Below are positions 6,570 to 12,907 of a stretch of 14,152 bases of DNA, piece by piece (position 1 is the stretch's first letter; every line of letters begins with the position of its first letter). Source of the DNA: Chloroflexota bacterium (lineage in GTDB: Bacteria > Chloroflexota > Dehalococcoidia > Lucifugimonadales > CATQGZ01). Both the position numbers and the translations under genes were made by a program. The stretch is from contig JAQBTI010000027.1 of the NCBI GenBank assembly GCA_027624995.1, forward strand, positions 1-14,152. The letters are read 5' to 3'. A model generated the notes under the pieces. The model saw only the letters and a program-made list of their open reading frames with translations, had not been told where the DNA came from and ran no database searches.

Positions 6570-7832
6570 TTGTCGGATACTGTTCCAGGGGCCGCGCTTG
6601 AAGACGCAGCCTTTCCGAGGCACACACTCTGGGGGCAAAGACGGGCGCTCGGGCTGGTTTCGCTCTCTACCATTCTGACCCTATCGGTCTGGTTTAGTAC
6701 CAATGCGATACGACCGGCCCTTGAGACGGCCAAAGGGTTCACCACCGAAGATCTGGCGTGGCTAACCGTTGGCGTTCAGCTCGGCTTCGTCTTCGGGACC
6801 CTGGTCAGCTCGGCACTCAATCTTGCCGACATCTTCAACGCGCGACGACTGTACGCAGTCTCGGCGGTCCTTGCGGCACTATGCAATCTGTCAGTCATCC
6901 CATTGGATGGGTACTGGTCGGTGTTGGTGATGAGATTCGCAACGGGGGCATTCCTGGCCGGCGTATACCCTCCCGCCATGAAAATACTCTCCGGTTGGTT
7001 CCAACAAGGGCGGGGTTTGGCATTGGGGACGATGATCGGGGCTCTGACCCTGGGATCGGGGTCGCCCCACCTTCTGAAGTCGCTCTTTGTAGATAGCTGG
7101 CAGTCAACGATCATAGGGAGCACCGCACTGGCAATAGCCGGAGGTCTTTTGCTACCGCTAGCTGTTGCTGACGGCCCCTACGAGTCGAAGGCAGGTAGGT
7201 TCGACCCTCGCTCTCTCTTGATAGTGTTCCGGCAGAGAGCGCTGAGGCTCACGCTCATAGGGTACTTGGGCCACATGTGGGAGCTATACGCTATGTGGGC
7301 CTGGATCGGGGCGTATTTCCTGGCCGTTTTTGACGCCCGCCCGCTGGTTGGCGACAGCCTCGAGCTTGCCAGCGTTCTCGCATTCGCTGTGTTTGTGGCT
7401 GGGGCGGCAGGGTCCGTGTTGGGGGGTATCGCATCGGACCGGTACGGTCGGACGATGGCAACGATTGTGTCCATGGTCTTGAGCGGTGCGATGGCCTTCG
7501 TCATCGGGTTCCTACCATTCGACTGGACCACGGCCATCTTCATCGTAGCGCTTGTTTGGGGAGCATCTGTGATAGCCGACTCAGGGCAGTTCTCAACGGC
7601 AACGACGGAGCTCTGCGACCCGTCCTACCGCGGGACCGTGCTCACCTTCCAGACAGGTCTCGGCTTCGCTCTCACAGCGATCAGCATTAAGCTTGTACCC
7701 GTACTGGAGGCGGCCAGCGGATGGGGAGTGGCGTTCGCCGTATTGGGTATCGGCCCGGTCGTGGGCACTCTGGCGATGATGCGTCTGCGAAGTCTGCCCG
7801 AGGCACATGAACTGGCAAACGGGCGACGGTAG
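6570..7832 (+). CDS. Major facilitator superfamily (MFS) transporter
   Basis: A 420-aa inner-membrane secondary transporter with about 12 predicted hydrophobic helices spread over residues 28-415. The loop 2-3 motif A is degenerate (NLADIFNARRLYA, 84-96), and its second copy between helices 8 and 9 is clear (ASDRYGRTMA, 288-297). The charged central loop (about 202-225) separates the two six-helix halves. The start is taken as TTG 6570; no ATG or GTG exists in frame nearby and the Shine-Dalgarno is weak, so the true start could lie a few codons away. The cargo is unknown. It is followed by a small ORF and ribA on the same strand, but nothing in the sequence proves it carries flavins or their precursors. 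Confidence 0.88.
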   Translation: MSDTVPGAALEDAAFPRHTLWGQRRALGLVSLSTILTLSVWFSTNAIRPALETAKGFTTEDLAWLTVGVQLGFVFGTLVSSALNLADIFNARRLYAVSAVLAALCNLSVIPLDGYWSVLVMRFATGAFLAGVYPPAMKILSGWFQQGRGLALGTMIGALTLGSGSPHLLKSLFVDSWQSTIIGSTALAIAGGLLLPLAVADGPYESKAGRFDPRSLLIVFRQRALRLTLIGYLGHMWELYAMWAWIGAYFLAVFDARPLVGDSLELASVLAFAVFVAGAAGSVLGGIASDRYGRTMATIVSMVLSGAMAFVIGFLPFDWTTAIFIVALVWGASVIADSGQFSTATTELCDPSYRGTVLTFQTGLGFALTAISIKLVPVLEAASGWGVAFAVLGIGPVVGTLAMMRLRSLPEAHELANGRR

Positions 7833-8056
7833 TGCGCCGCCGAATCCAATGGGAGGCGTATGCATGGTCGTTACAGCAGCACAAGCAGGACAAGCAGCAC
7901 TCGGACGCGGTCGCCAGGTACGTCGAGATCATCCGTGATCATGGTGGTCCTCTGAACTCGACGGTACAGATGACAGCGTTCGTGAGTGTCGCTACCATGG
8001 TCCTCGTCGACGAAGGTGCGTTGCCCGGGTCCGAGCGCCTCATCGATATCTGGTAA
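7832..8056 (+). CDS. Small hypothetical protein between MFS and ribA
   Basis: A 74-aa frame from GTG 7832, whose G is shared with the MFS stop codon (TAGTG), to TAA 8054-8056. The middle and end (AVARYVEIIRDHGG, then TVQMTAFVSVATMVLVDEG) look like two amphipathic helices. No family is recognised and no Shine-Dalgarno precedes the GTG, so expression would depend on coupling to the MFS gene. The strong ribA Shine-Dalgarno AAAGGAGG begins at its stop codon. It may be a real small gene, the remnant of a longer one, or non-coding. Confidence 0.4.
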   Translation: MRRRIQWEAYAWSLQQHKQDKQHSDAVARYVEIIRDHGGPLNSTVQMTAFVSVATMVLVDEGALPGSERLIDIW

Positions 8057-8069
8057 AGGAGGCGCAATA

Positions 8070-8804
8070 GTGCCGCTCAGTCACATGCAGATCAGGGAGC
8101 TCCTCGACGAGGGACGCAAACATGAGTGCGAAGGATACGGCGCGCAGCGAGTCTGCGTCAGCATCGCCGCGATAGCCGACCTGCCTTCGCGGTTCGGTGA
8201 CTTTCACGTCATCTCCTACTACAACAACCTCGACGACAAGGAGCATGCGGCCTTCGTCCACGGGGATGTCTGCGAACAAGAAAACGTACCAGTGAGGGTC
8301 CACTCCGAGTGCCTGACCGGCGACGCCATCGGCTCGCTACGGTGCGACTGCAGAGACCAACTCGAGACCTCTCTGGCTAAGCTCGGACACATGGAGACCG
8401 GAGTCCTGCTCTATCTGAGACAGGAGGGCCGAGGCATCGGGCTGACCAACAAGATCAGGGCCTACGGTCTCCAAGACTACGGATATGACACCGTGCAGGC
8501 GAACGTCGAGCTCGGGTTTCAGGATGACGAACGCGACTACAGCGTCGCGGCCCACATGCTGGACTCGCTCCACGTCAAGTCAGTAGCGCTTTTGACCAAC
8601 AACCCGCGCAAGATCGAAGACATCAAGGAGCACGGCGTGGTCGTTACGGAGCGCATCCCACTGGTGATTCCGCCCAACGAGTACAACAGGGCCTACTTGG
8701 AGACGAAGGCGGCGAAGTCGGGACACCTGATAGACATCGAGGACCCAGGGCCTCTTATCGAGCAAGGCGACCGCCCTATCAGCGAAGTCTCGCCCGCAAG
8801 GTAG
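8070..8804 (+). CDS. ribA: GTP cyclohydrolase II
   Basis: Converts GTP to 2,5-diamino-6-ribosylamino-4(3H)-pyrimidinone 5'-phosphate, formate and pyrophosphate, the committed step of riboflavin synthesis; cytosolic and zinc-dependent. The motifs are near-perfect: HSECLTGDAIGSLRCDC with zinc ligands C81, C92 and C94; LRQEGRGIGLTNKIRAY (116-132); the catalytic QDDERDY (D153, R155); and LLTNNPRKI (175-182). At 244 aa it has about 30 extra N-terminal residues compared with the E. coli enzyme (about 196 aa). It lacks the DHBP synthase domain found in bifunctional RibBA. Start GTG 8070 has GGAGG 7 nt upstream. No other rib genes are in the window. Confidence 0.96.
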   Translation: MPLSHMQIRELLDEGRKHECEGYGAQRVCVSIAAIADLPSRFGDFHVISYYNNLDDKEHAAFVHGDVCEQENVPVRVHSECLTGDAIGSLRCDCRDQLETSLAKLGHMETGVLLYLRQEGRGIGLTNKIRAYGLQDYGYDTVQANVELGFQDDERDYSVAAHMLDSLHVKSVALLTNNPRKIEDIKEHGVVVTERIPLVIPPNEYNRAYLETKAAKSGHLIDIEDPGPLIEQGDRPISEVSPAR

Positions 8805-8855
8805 AGCGACAGGATAACGGCGCGGATCCCGCTGGACGAGAGGCCGTAGCCTTGC

Positions 8856-9989
8856 TCAGCTTCCGTAGAAGGTCGTGTGCGGGAAGAAGTCGTGCCACGC
8901 CCAGTCGTATGAAGTCACGTACGGAATCTGTTGGAGAACGGTACCCTTGAGCGGACCCGCGGTGGAGACTCCGCGGACCAGGTCCCACTCGCTGCGGGAC
9001 TGCGTGTCCAACACCCGGCCGTCGTCAGCTATCTCAAAGGCGACCTCAGCGGGGCCTGCCGCGTCACTCTCTGCGACTCGGCGGAGGTAGACCTTAATGT
9101 CGCGGGTGTCGGCATCGGCGAAGACAACCACGGGCTCCTCGCCCACGTGATCGTTCACGACTCTGGCCGAAGAGGCCGTCTCGAAGTAATAGGCCTTCGC
9201 AAAGTCGCCGAGCGCGACGCCGATCACGAAGTCGTCCCGGGGCCGCGCGGTACGGACCGGTGAGCCGAGCCTCTCGTCCAAGACGCTCGTCTCCGGATGC
9301 TGATCGAACCACGTGGTCCATGGAACTATGGAGGCCGGGACCAGCATCAGTGCCGTTCCCTCTAACGGGCCAGCGACGGCTGAGCCCCAGGGCTGGGACC
9401 ACAGGCTCTCAGTCTCGTGGTCCCACCAGGTCATGGCGTTCAGAAAGAGCGCCCCCTGGTTTCCGAAGGTTAGTACTCGGCCGTTCACCCTCCGGTCGTG
9501 CACGAGACCGGTGTAGCAGATCGGTCACCAGGTGACCAGGATTGGCACACCTCCGAGCTCGTCGTCGACCATCTCCCGGAAGCGCAGCGTCCTGATCGGA
9601 TACGCCCGGGACTCCCCGCCTATACTAACGCCCATAACCATGTCCTCGGGGTCCAGCCGGGCTTCCTCGGGCGTCACCAGGTCAGGCTCGTAGATTGGGG
9701 CGATACGATCGCGGTCAAGTAGTTGCCGGAAGGCGCCCGGCTCGAACTCCTTTGGTCCCGTCGGATTCAGCATCTTTAGCACCGGTGACAGTGGATCTTC
9801 GGCGTCCCCGACGACAGCTATGGGTGCCGCCGTCGGAATATCGGCCTCGACGGTGGGGGGGTCCTCCGCAAGCGTCTGAGATGCGGGGGCCACTCCCGAA
9901 TTGGAGCATGCGACGCCGACCAGAAGCCCGACGATCGCCGCCAGGCCAATCCACTTCCGTGGCGACGTATCACCGATCAGACCATTCAT
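8856..9989 (-). CDS. DUF3179 lipoprotein, candidate selenoprotein (in-frame TGA read as Sec)
   Basis: One continuous frame of 377 residues if the TGA at 9525-9527 is read through. The N-terminus has a basic start, a hydrophobic stretch and a lipobox-like VGVAC-S (C28), so it is probably a lipoprotein exported across the membrane. A Pro/Ala-rich linker follows, then the DUF3179 domain (PF11376): ESRAYPIRTLRF, GGVPILVTW, then U155-PIC158-YTGLVHDR, VLTFGN and TESLWSQPWGSAVAGPLEG. In DUF3179 proteins the corresponding site is CPxC, so TGA replaces exactly the first Cys and yields a U-x-x-C redox motif. Both sides of the TGA are collinear with the family, with no other disruption. A hairpin consistent with a bacterial SECIS lies at 9492-9511. 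The family's biochemical role is unknown. The alternative is a nonsense mutation splitting the gene into 8856-9503 and 9525-9989. Confidence 0.75.
9492..9511 (-). promoter_or_regulatory. SECIS-like hairpin downstream of the in-frame TGA
   Basis: On the minus strand CCGGTC (9506-9511) pairs perfectly with GACCGG (9492-9497) around the loop TCGTGCAC (9498-9505). The stem begins 14 nt, and the apical loop 20-27 nt, after the TGA. Known bacterial SECIS loops lie about 16-37 nt downstream and carry a G, often GU, in the loop; here GU is at loop positions 3-4. The match is to position and shape only. Confidence 0.45.
9525..9527 (-). other. In-frame TGA, candidate selenocysteine codon (residue 155)
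   Basis: Codons in order on the minus strand are GTC ACC TGG TGA CCG ATC TGC TAC. The TGA stands where DUF3179 has a conserved Cys, three residues before a retained Cys. The same frame stays open on both sides for the full domain. Confidence 0.65.
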
Positions 9990-10066
9990 GGACTCTTAGA
10001 TGCGTCACGCCCCCCGAAGGTGTTACCCCAGCTAACGTCCTCCGCAGCCGAACGTTCTTTATTCTG

Positions 10067-10095
10067 AGCATAGCCGGCTCCCATGAGCGGTGCAA
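10067..10095 (-). promoter_or_regulatory. Weak putative promoter of the DUF3179 gene
   Basis: On the minus strand TTGCAC (10090-10095) and TATGCT (10067-10072) are separated by 17 nt, upstream of the ATG at 9989. Both hexamers are imperfect (3 of 6 and 4 of 6 matches). Confidence 0.3.
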
Positions 10096-10107
10096 GATAA
10101 CGCGAAA

Positions 10108-10137
10108 TTGTCGCGGCGTACGGGCGCGTGCTATAAT
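10108..10137 (+). promoter_or_regulatory. Promoter of the rpsF-ssb-rpsR operon
   Basis: TTGTCG (10108-10113) and a perfect TATAAT (10132-10137) are 18 nt apart, ending 33 nt before the rpsF start at 10171. The position and a short leader fit a strong ribosomal-protein promoter. Confidence 0.65.
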
Positions 10138-10170
10138 TTCCTGTCGATTCGAACTAGCTTGGAGCAGAGA

Positions 10171-10806
10171 TTGGTAATCGAAAAACTTAGAAAATATGAG
10201 CTTGTGGTCGTCTTCACCCCAGAGGCCACTGAGGACGAGGCAGCGGCGGCGGTGGAGAGGGTGACGGGCTTCATCTCCGACCGGGGCGGCTCCGTGACCG
10301 CGAGAGAGGACTGGGGAGTTCGGCGGCTCGCCTACCCTATCAAGAAGTTCCAGGAAGGCAACTACGTCCTTCTACGCTTCGGTATGGAAGCCAAGGACGC
10401 AAAGGAGTTGGATAGCACCCTCCAGGCAGCCCAGGACGTGCTCCGGCACCTGGTGACGATTGCTGACGGCCCGCCTCCAAAGGTAGTCGAGGAAAAGGCC
10501 GAGGTCCCGGCACCCGATGCCGAAGAGACTACCGAGACTTCCACCGCCGAAGCCGCCGAGACTGCGGTTGCCGAGGAGGCGGCTGAAGACCCGGCTCCCG
10601 CCGCTGAAGAGACCGCCGAAGCCGAGGAGCCTGTGGTCGCCGAGGCCGATGACCCGGCTCCCGTAGCCGAAGAGGCCGCCGAGGCTCCCGCCGATGAAGA
10701 CGGTGCCGAAGCCGCTGAGCCCGCGGCGGACGAGGAGGCAGCGCAGCCTGCACCCGATGAACCTACCGAGGCGGAAGCCGCGGACCAACCCAAAGATAAG
10801 CCTTAG
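10171..10806 (+). CDS. rpsF: 30S ribosomal protein bS6 with long acidic C-terminal tail
   Basis: bS6 binds 16S rRNA together with bS18 in the 30S platform. Residues 1-100 are a clear S6 fold: LRKYELVVVFTPEA, GGSVTAREDWGVRRLAYPIKKF and GNYVLLRFGMEA. Start TTG 10171 is chosen because GGAG lies 6 nt upstream and it places the core at the N-terminus as in the family; the frame is open further upstream but unlike S6. After about residue 103 comes an approximately 108-residue tail of Ala, Glu, Asp and Pro with imperfect repeats such as PAAEETAEAEEP. Typical S6 is 95-135 aa, so 211 aa is unusual. It begins the conserved rpsF-ssb-rpsR operon, with ssb starting 11 nt after the stop. Confidence 0.95.
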   Translation: MVIEKLRKYELVVVFTPEATEDEAAAAVERVTGFISDRGGSVTAREDWGVRRLAYPIKKFQEGNYVLLRFGMEAKDAKELDSTLQAAQDVLRHLVTIADGPPPKVVEEKAEVPAPDAEETTETSTAEAAETAVAEEAAEDPAPAAEETAEAEEPVVAEADDPAPVAEEAAEAPADEDGAEAAEPAADEEAAQPAPDEPTEAEAADQPKDKP

Positions 10807-10817
10807 GAACAGGACCG

Positions 10818-11258
10818 TTGGGCCTCAACAAGATTCTCGTTATCGGCAACGTCGGCACTGACCCTGAAATGCGCTACACGCCCAATGGCCGCCCGGTCAC
10901 GTCATTCCGCCTCGCCACTAACCGAAGGTATACCCCCGCAGGTGGAGAGCCGCGAGATGAGACCGAATGGTTCACGATAACGGCCTGGAACCAGCTCGCC
11001 GAGACCTGCAATCAGTACGTGACCAAGGGGATGCGGGTCTACGCCGAGGGCCGGCTCAAGAGTAGTGAGTGGACGGGCAACGACGGCCAGACACGCTTCC
11101 GAAACGAGATAGTGGCCAGCCAGGTGTTGTTCCTGGACCGAAGGCAAGACGGGCCGGCTGAAGCAGCCTCCGGACCGCCCCCAGCGGAACGCGACACAAG
11201 CGCGCAGGGCGGCACGCCAGACCCCGGTCCCGACGATGCGGAGGACCTGCCCTGGTAG
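10818..11258 (+). CDS. ssb: Single-stranded DNA-binding protein
   Basis: Binds and protects single-stranded DNA in replication, repair and recombination. The OB-fold domain occupies about residues 1-108: NKILVIGNVGTDPEMRYTPNG, ETEWFTITAWNQLAETCNQYVTKG and VYAEGRLKSSEW, followed by a variable Pro/Gly-rich linker. The tail ends in DDAEDLPW, a variant of the acidic tip (usually DDDIPF) that recruits partner proteins, here with a terminal Trp. Length is 146 aa. Start TTG 10818 has AGGA upstream and lies between rpsF and rpsR, the classical position for ssb. Confidence 0.95.
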   Translation: MGLNKILVIGNVGTDPEMRYTPNGRPVTSFRLATNRRYTPAGGEPRDETEWFTITAWNQLAETCNQYVTKGMRVYAEGRLKSSEWTGNDGQTRFRNEIVASQVLFLDRRQDGPAEAASGPPPAERDTSAQGGTPDPGPDDAEDLPW

Positions 11259-11290
11259 GCGGTCAAACCTAGAATAGACTGGAGAAATCG

Positions 11291-11674
11291 ATGACGAGTC
11301 AACCATACCAACCCAGACCTGGCGGTTCCTCATCCCGCCCTCCGATGGGAGGGAGCAGCGGACCGAGACCGGGAGGGTACGGCGGCGGAGGCGCGGCCGG
11401 CGGGGGACAGCGGAGAGGCGGTCGGCCGAGGTTCTACGCTCGGCGCAAACTCTGCTCGTATTGCGTGGACCATATCGACTACGTGGACTACAAGGACATC
11501 GGCAGACTCCGCAGGTTCATATCGGACCGTTTCAGGATCGAAGCCCGTCGCAAGTCTGGGGCGTGCTCCAAGCACCAGCGAGCCCTGTCCACTGCGATCA
11601 AACGTGCCAGGCATCTGGCAATGCTCCCATATTCCCCAGACCACCGCTCCGGCATGGCGGGCGCGGCAAGATAG
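11291..11674 (+). CDS. rpsR: 30S ribosomal protein bS18 with Gly/Arg-rich N-terminal extension
   Basis: bS18 pairs with bS6 on the 30S platform. The core (about residues 47-115) is standard: ARRKLCSYC, YKDIGRLRRFISDR, GACSKHQRALSTAIKRARHLAMLPY. Zinc-ligand residues C55, C58, C92 and H95 are all present, so this is the zinc-binding (C+) form. Before the core is an extension of about 45 residues made almost wholly of Gly, Pro, Ser and Arg (for example GGYGGGGAAGGGQRRGG), which is absent from the 75-aa E. coli protein. Start ATG 11291 has GGAG 7 nt upstream. It is the last gene of the rpsF-ssb-rpsR set; rplI does not follow. Confidence 0.95.
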   Translation: MTSQPYQPRPGGSSSRPPMGGSSGPRPGGYGGGGAAGGGQRRGGRPRFYARRKLCSYCVDHIDYVDYKDIGRLRRFISDRFRIEARRKSGACSKHQRALSTAIKRARHLAMLPYSPDHRSGMAGAAR

Positions 11675-11709
11675 CCGCCCCGTCTTCCAGCCTTCCGGTG
11701 TCCCGTCTT

Positions 11710-11733
11710 GACCGCCCCCGCTCCAGGGCGGTC
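11710..11733 (+). terminator. GC-rich hairpin after rpsR, possible terminator
   Basis: GACCGCCC (11710-11717) and GGGCGGTC (11726-11733) form a perfect 8-bp stem with an 8-nt loop, 36 nt after the rpsR stop. There is no U tract after it (ggaattcc follows), so it is either a weak or assisted terminator or an mRNA-stabilising structure. Confidence 0.4.
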
Positions 11734-11756
11734 GGAATTCCATATTCAGGCAGTAG

Positions 11757-12890
11757 ATGTGGGGTGGAGAAGTGGTAGACCAGGCAGGTCGTGTTCCCTC
11801 TAGCGAACCAAGGATCGATCGCCGCCGCAGGATCGCGTTGCAGCGGAAGAACCCCGATAGGCAGCGGGTCGCGCTCGTGACTATTGGAATCGCCCTCGTG
11901 GTCGTGATCGGGGTTATTAGCGCCGCCTTCGTCATGAGGTTCGTTCTGCCGTCCAAGAACCTTATCGTCGCGGTCGACGGAGTCGAGTACACCCGCGGAG
12001 ACATAATGCGGGAGCTCCGGATCAAGCAACAGAGCGCCGCCATTGCCGGCAGGGTCTTCCCCGTCAGTGAGGAGATCTTCAAGACCTTCAATGAGCTCGT
12101 AGAGAACCAGGTCATCAGCCTCAACGCCCCTAATCTCGGCATCGCCGTTACCGATGACGAGATCGATGCAGAGATCAGTCGCCTGCTCGGTCCGACCGGT
12201 AAAGACGTGCCGGCGGACGAGAGCCAGCAGGTGGAAAGAGAATTCCGAGAGCGTTACCGAGGCTTCTTGAATCTCCTCCACATAGGCGAGTCGGACCACC
12301 GAGAGTTTGTCAGGACATACCTTCTGAGGGAGGAGGTGAGACAGCTTATCGGTGATAGCGTACCGACGGTGGCTGAGCAAGCTCACGTATACAGAGTTGG
12401 GGTCTCCCCGGATGACGAAGTCGAGATCATGAAGCTAAAGTACGAGGAGTCGCTAGTAAGAGACGGTACCGAGCCCGAGGCCCTTCACGAGGCGTTCAAG
12501 GCTATCTCGCGCGAGTTCGGAAGGGACGGACCCGAGTTGCTGAGGGCGGGCGGCGACCTCGGATGGGTACCCAGAGGCGTCCATAGTGAGTACGACGGCG
12601 TCATATTCGATCTTGACATCGGTGAACTGAGTGAGCCGATTCCAAGCCTCGACGACCCCACGGCAGTCTACTTCTTCATGGTCTCGGGGCGGGAGGAGGC
12701 ACGTGAGATAGACCCGGCCAGCCGGAATAGGCTCAAGTCCAATGCGCTCCAGAACTGGGTCAACGAGAAGAAGAAGCAACACGAGATCTTCGCCGATCTC
12801 AATTCGGACATCCACGCGTGGATCGCGAATGAGCTTCGTACCACGAATACGGTCACTCCCACACCACAAGCGAACCCGTTCGGGTTTTGA
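11757..12890 (+). CDS. Membrane-anchored PpiC/SurA-like peptidyl-prolyl cis-trans isomerase
   Basis: A 377-aa protein with a basic cytoplasmic N-terminus, one membrane helix (about 38-62, VALVTIGIALVVVIGVISAAF), a SurA_N-like chaperone region (about 68-215, with FKTFNELVENQVI and ITDDEID-type features), then a parvulin-like segment (about 220-330) ending in GGDLGWVPRG and IGELSEPI, the most conserved parvulin motif here. It probably folds proteins outside the membrane. The parvulin domain is degenerate at its start, so it may act mainly as a chaperone. The start is ambiguous: ATG 11757 or GTG 11772, which is too close to the GGAG at 11765-11768. It lies 82 bp after rpsR, beyond a hairpin. Its TGA at 12888-12890 overlaps or closely precedes the hom start. 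Confidence 0.85.
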   Translation: MWGGEVVDQAGRVPSSEPRIDRRRRIALQRKNPDRQRVALVTIGIALVVVIGVISAAFVMRFVLPSKNLIVAVDGVEYTRGDIMRELRIKQQSAAIAGRVFPVSEEIFKTFNELVENQVISLNAPNLGIAVTDDEIDAEISRLLGPTGKDVPADESQQVEREFRERYRGFLNLLHIGESDHREFVRTYLLREEVRQLIGDSVPTVAEQAHVYRVGVSPDDEVEIMKLKYEESLVRDGTEPEALHEAFKAISREFGRDGPELLRAGGDLGWVPRGVHSEYDGVIFDLDIGELSEPIPSLDDPTAVYFFMVSGREEAREIDPASRNRLKSNALQNWVNEKKKQHEIFADLNSDIHAWIANELRTTNTVTPTPQANPFGF

Positions 12891-12907
12891 CCGAGGATTC
12901 TGAGGTA

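Noticed and set aside
9094..9402. Alternative minus-strand frame within the DUF3179 gene
   Set aside because: Arg-rich shadow without motifs; the DUF3179 frame is collinear with its family throughout.
10090..10170. N-terminal extension of S6 from an earlier GTG
   Set aside because: It would overlap the promoter TATAAT at 10132-10137 and has no similarity to S6; TTG 10171 has a proper Shine-Dalgarno.
10362..10793. Ser/Ala-rich minus-strand frame opposite the rpsF tail
   Set aside because: It is the complement of the Glu/Ala codon repeats of S6 and is low complexity only because of them.
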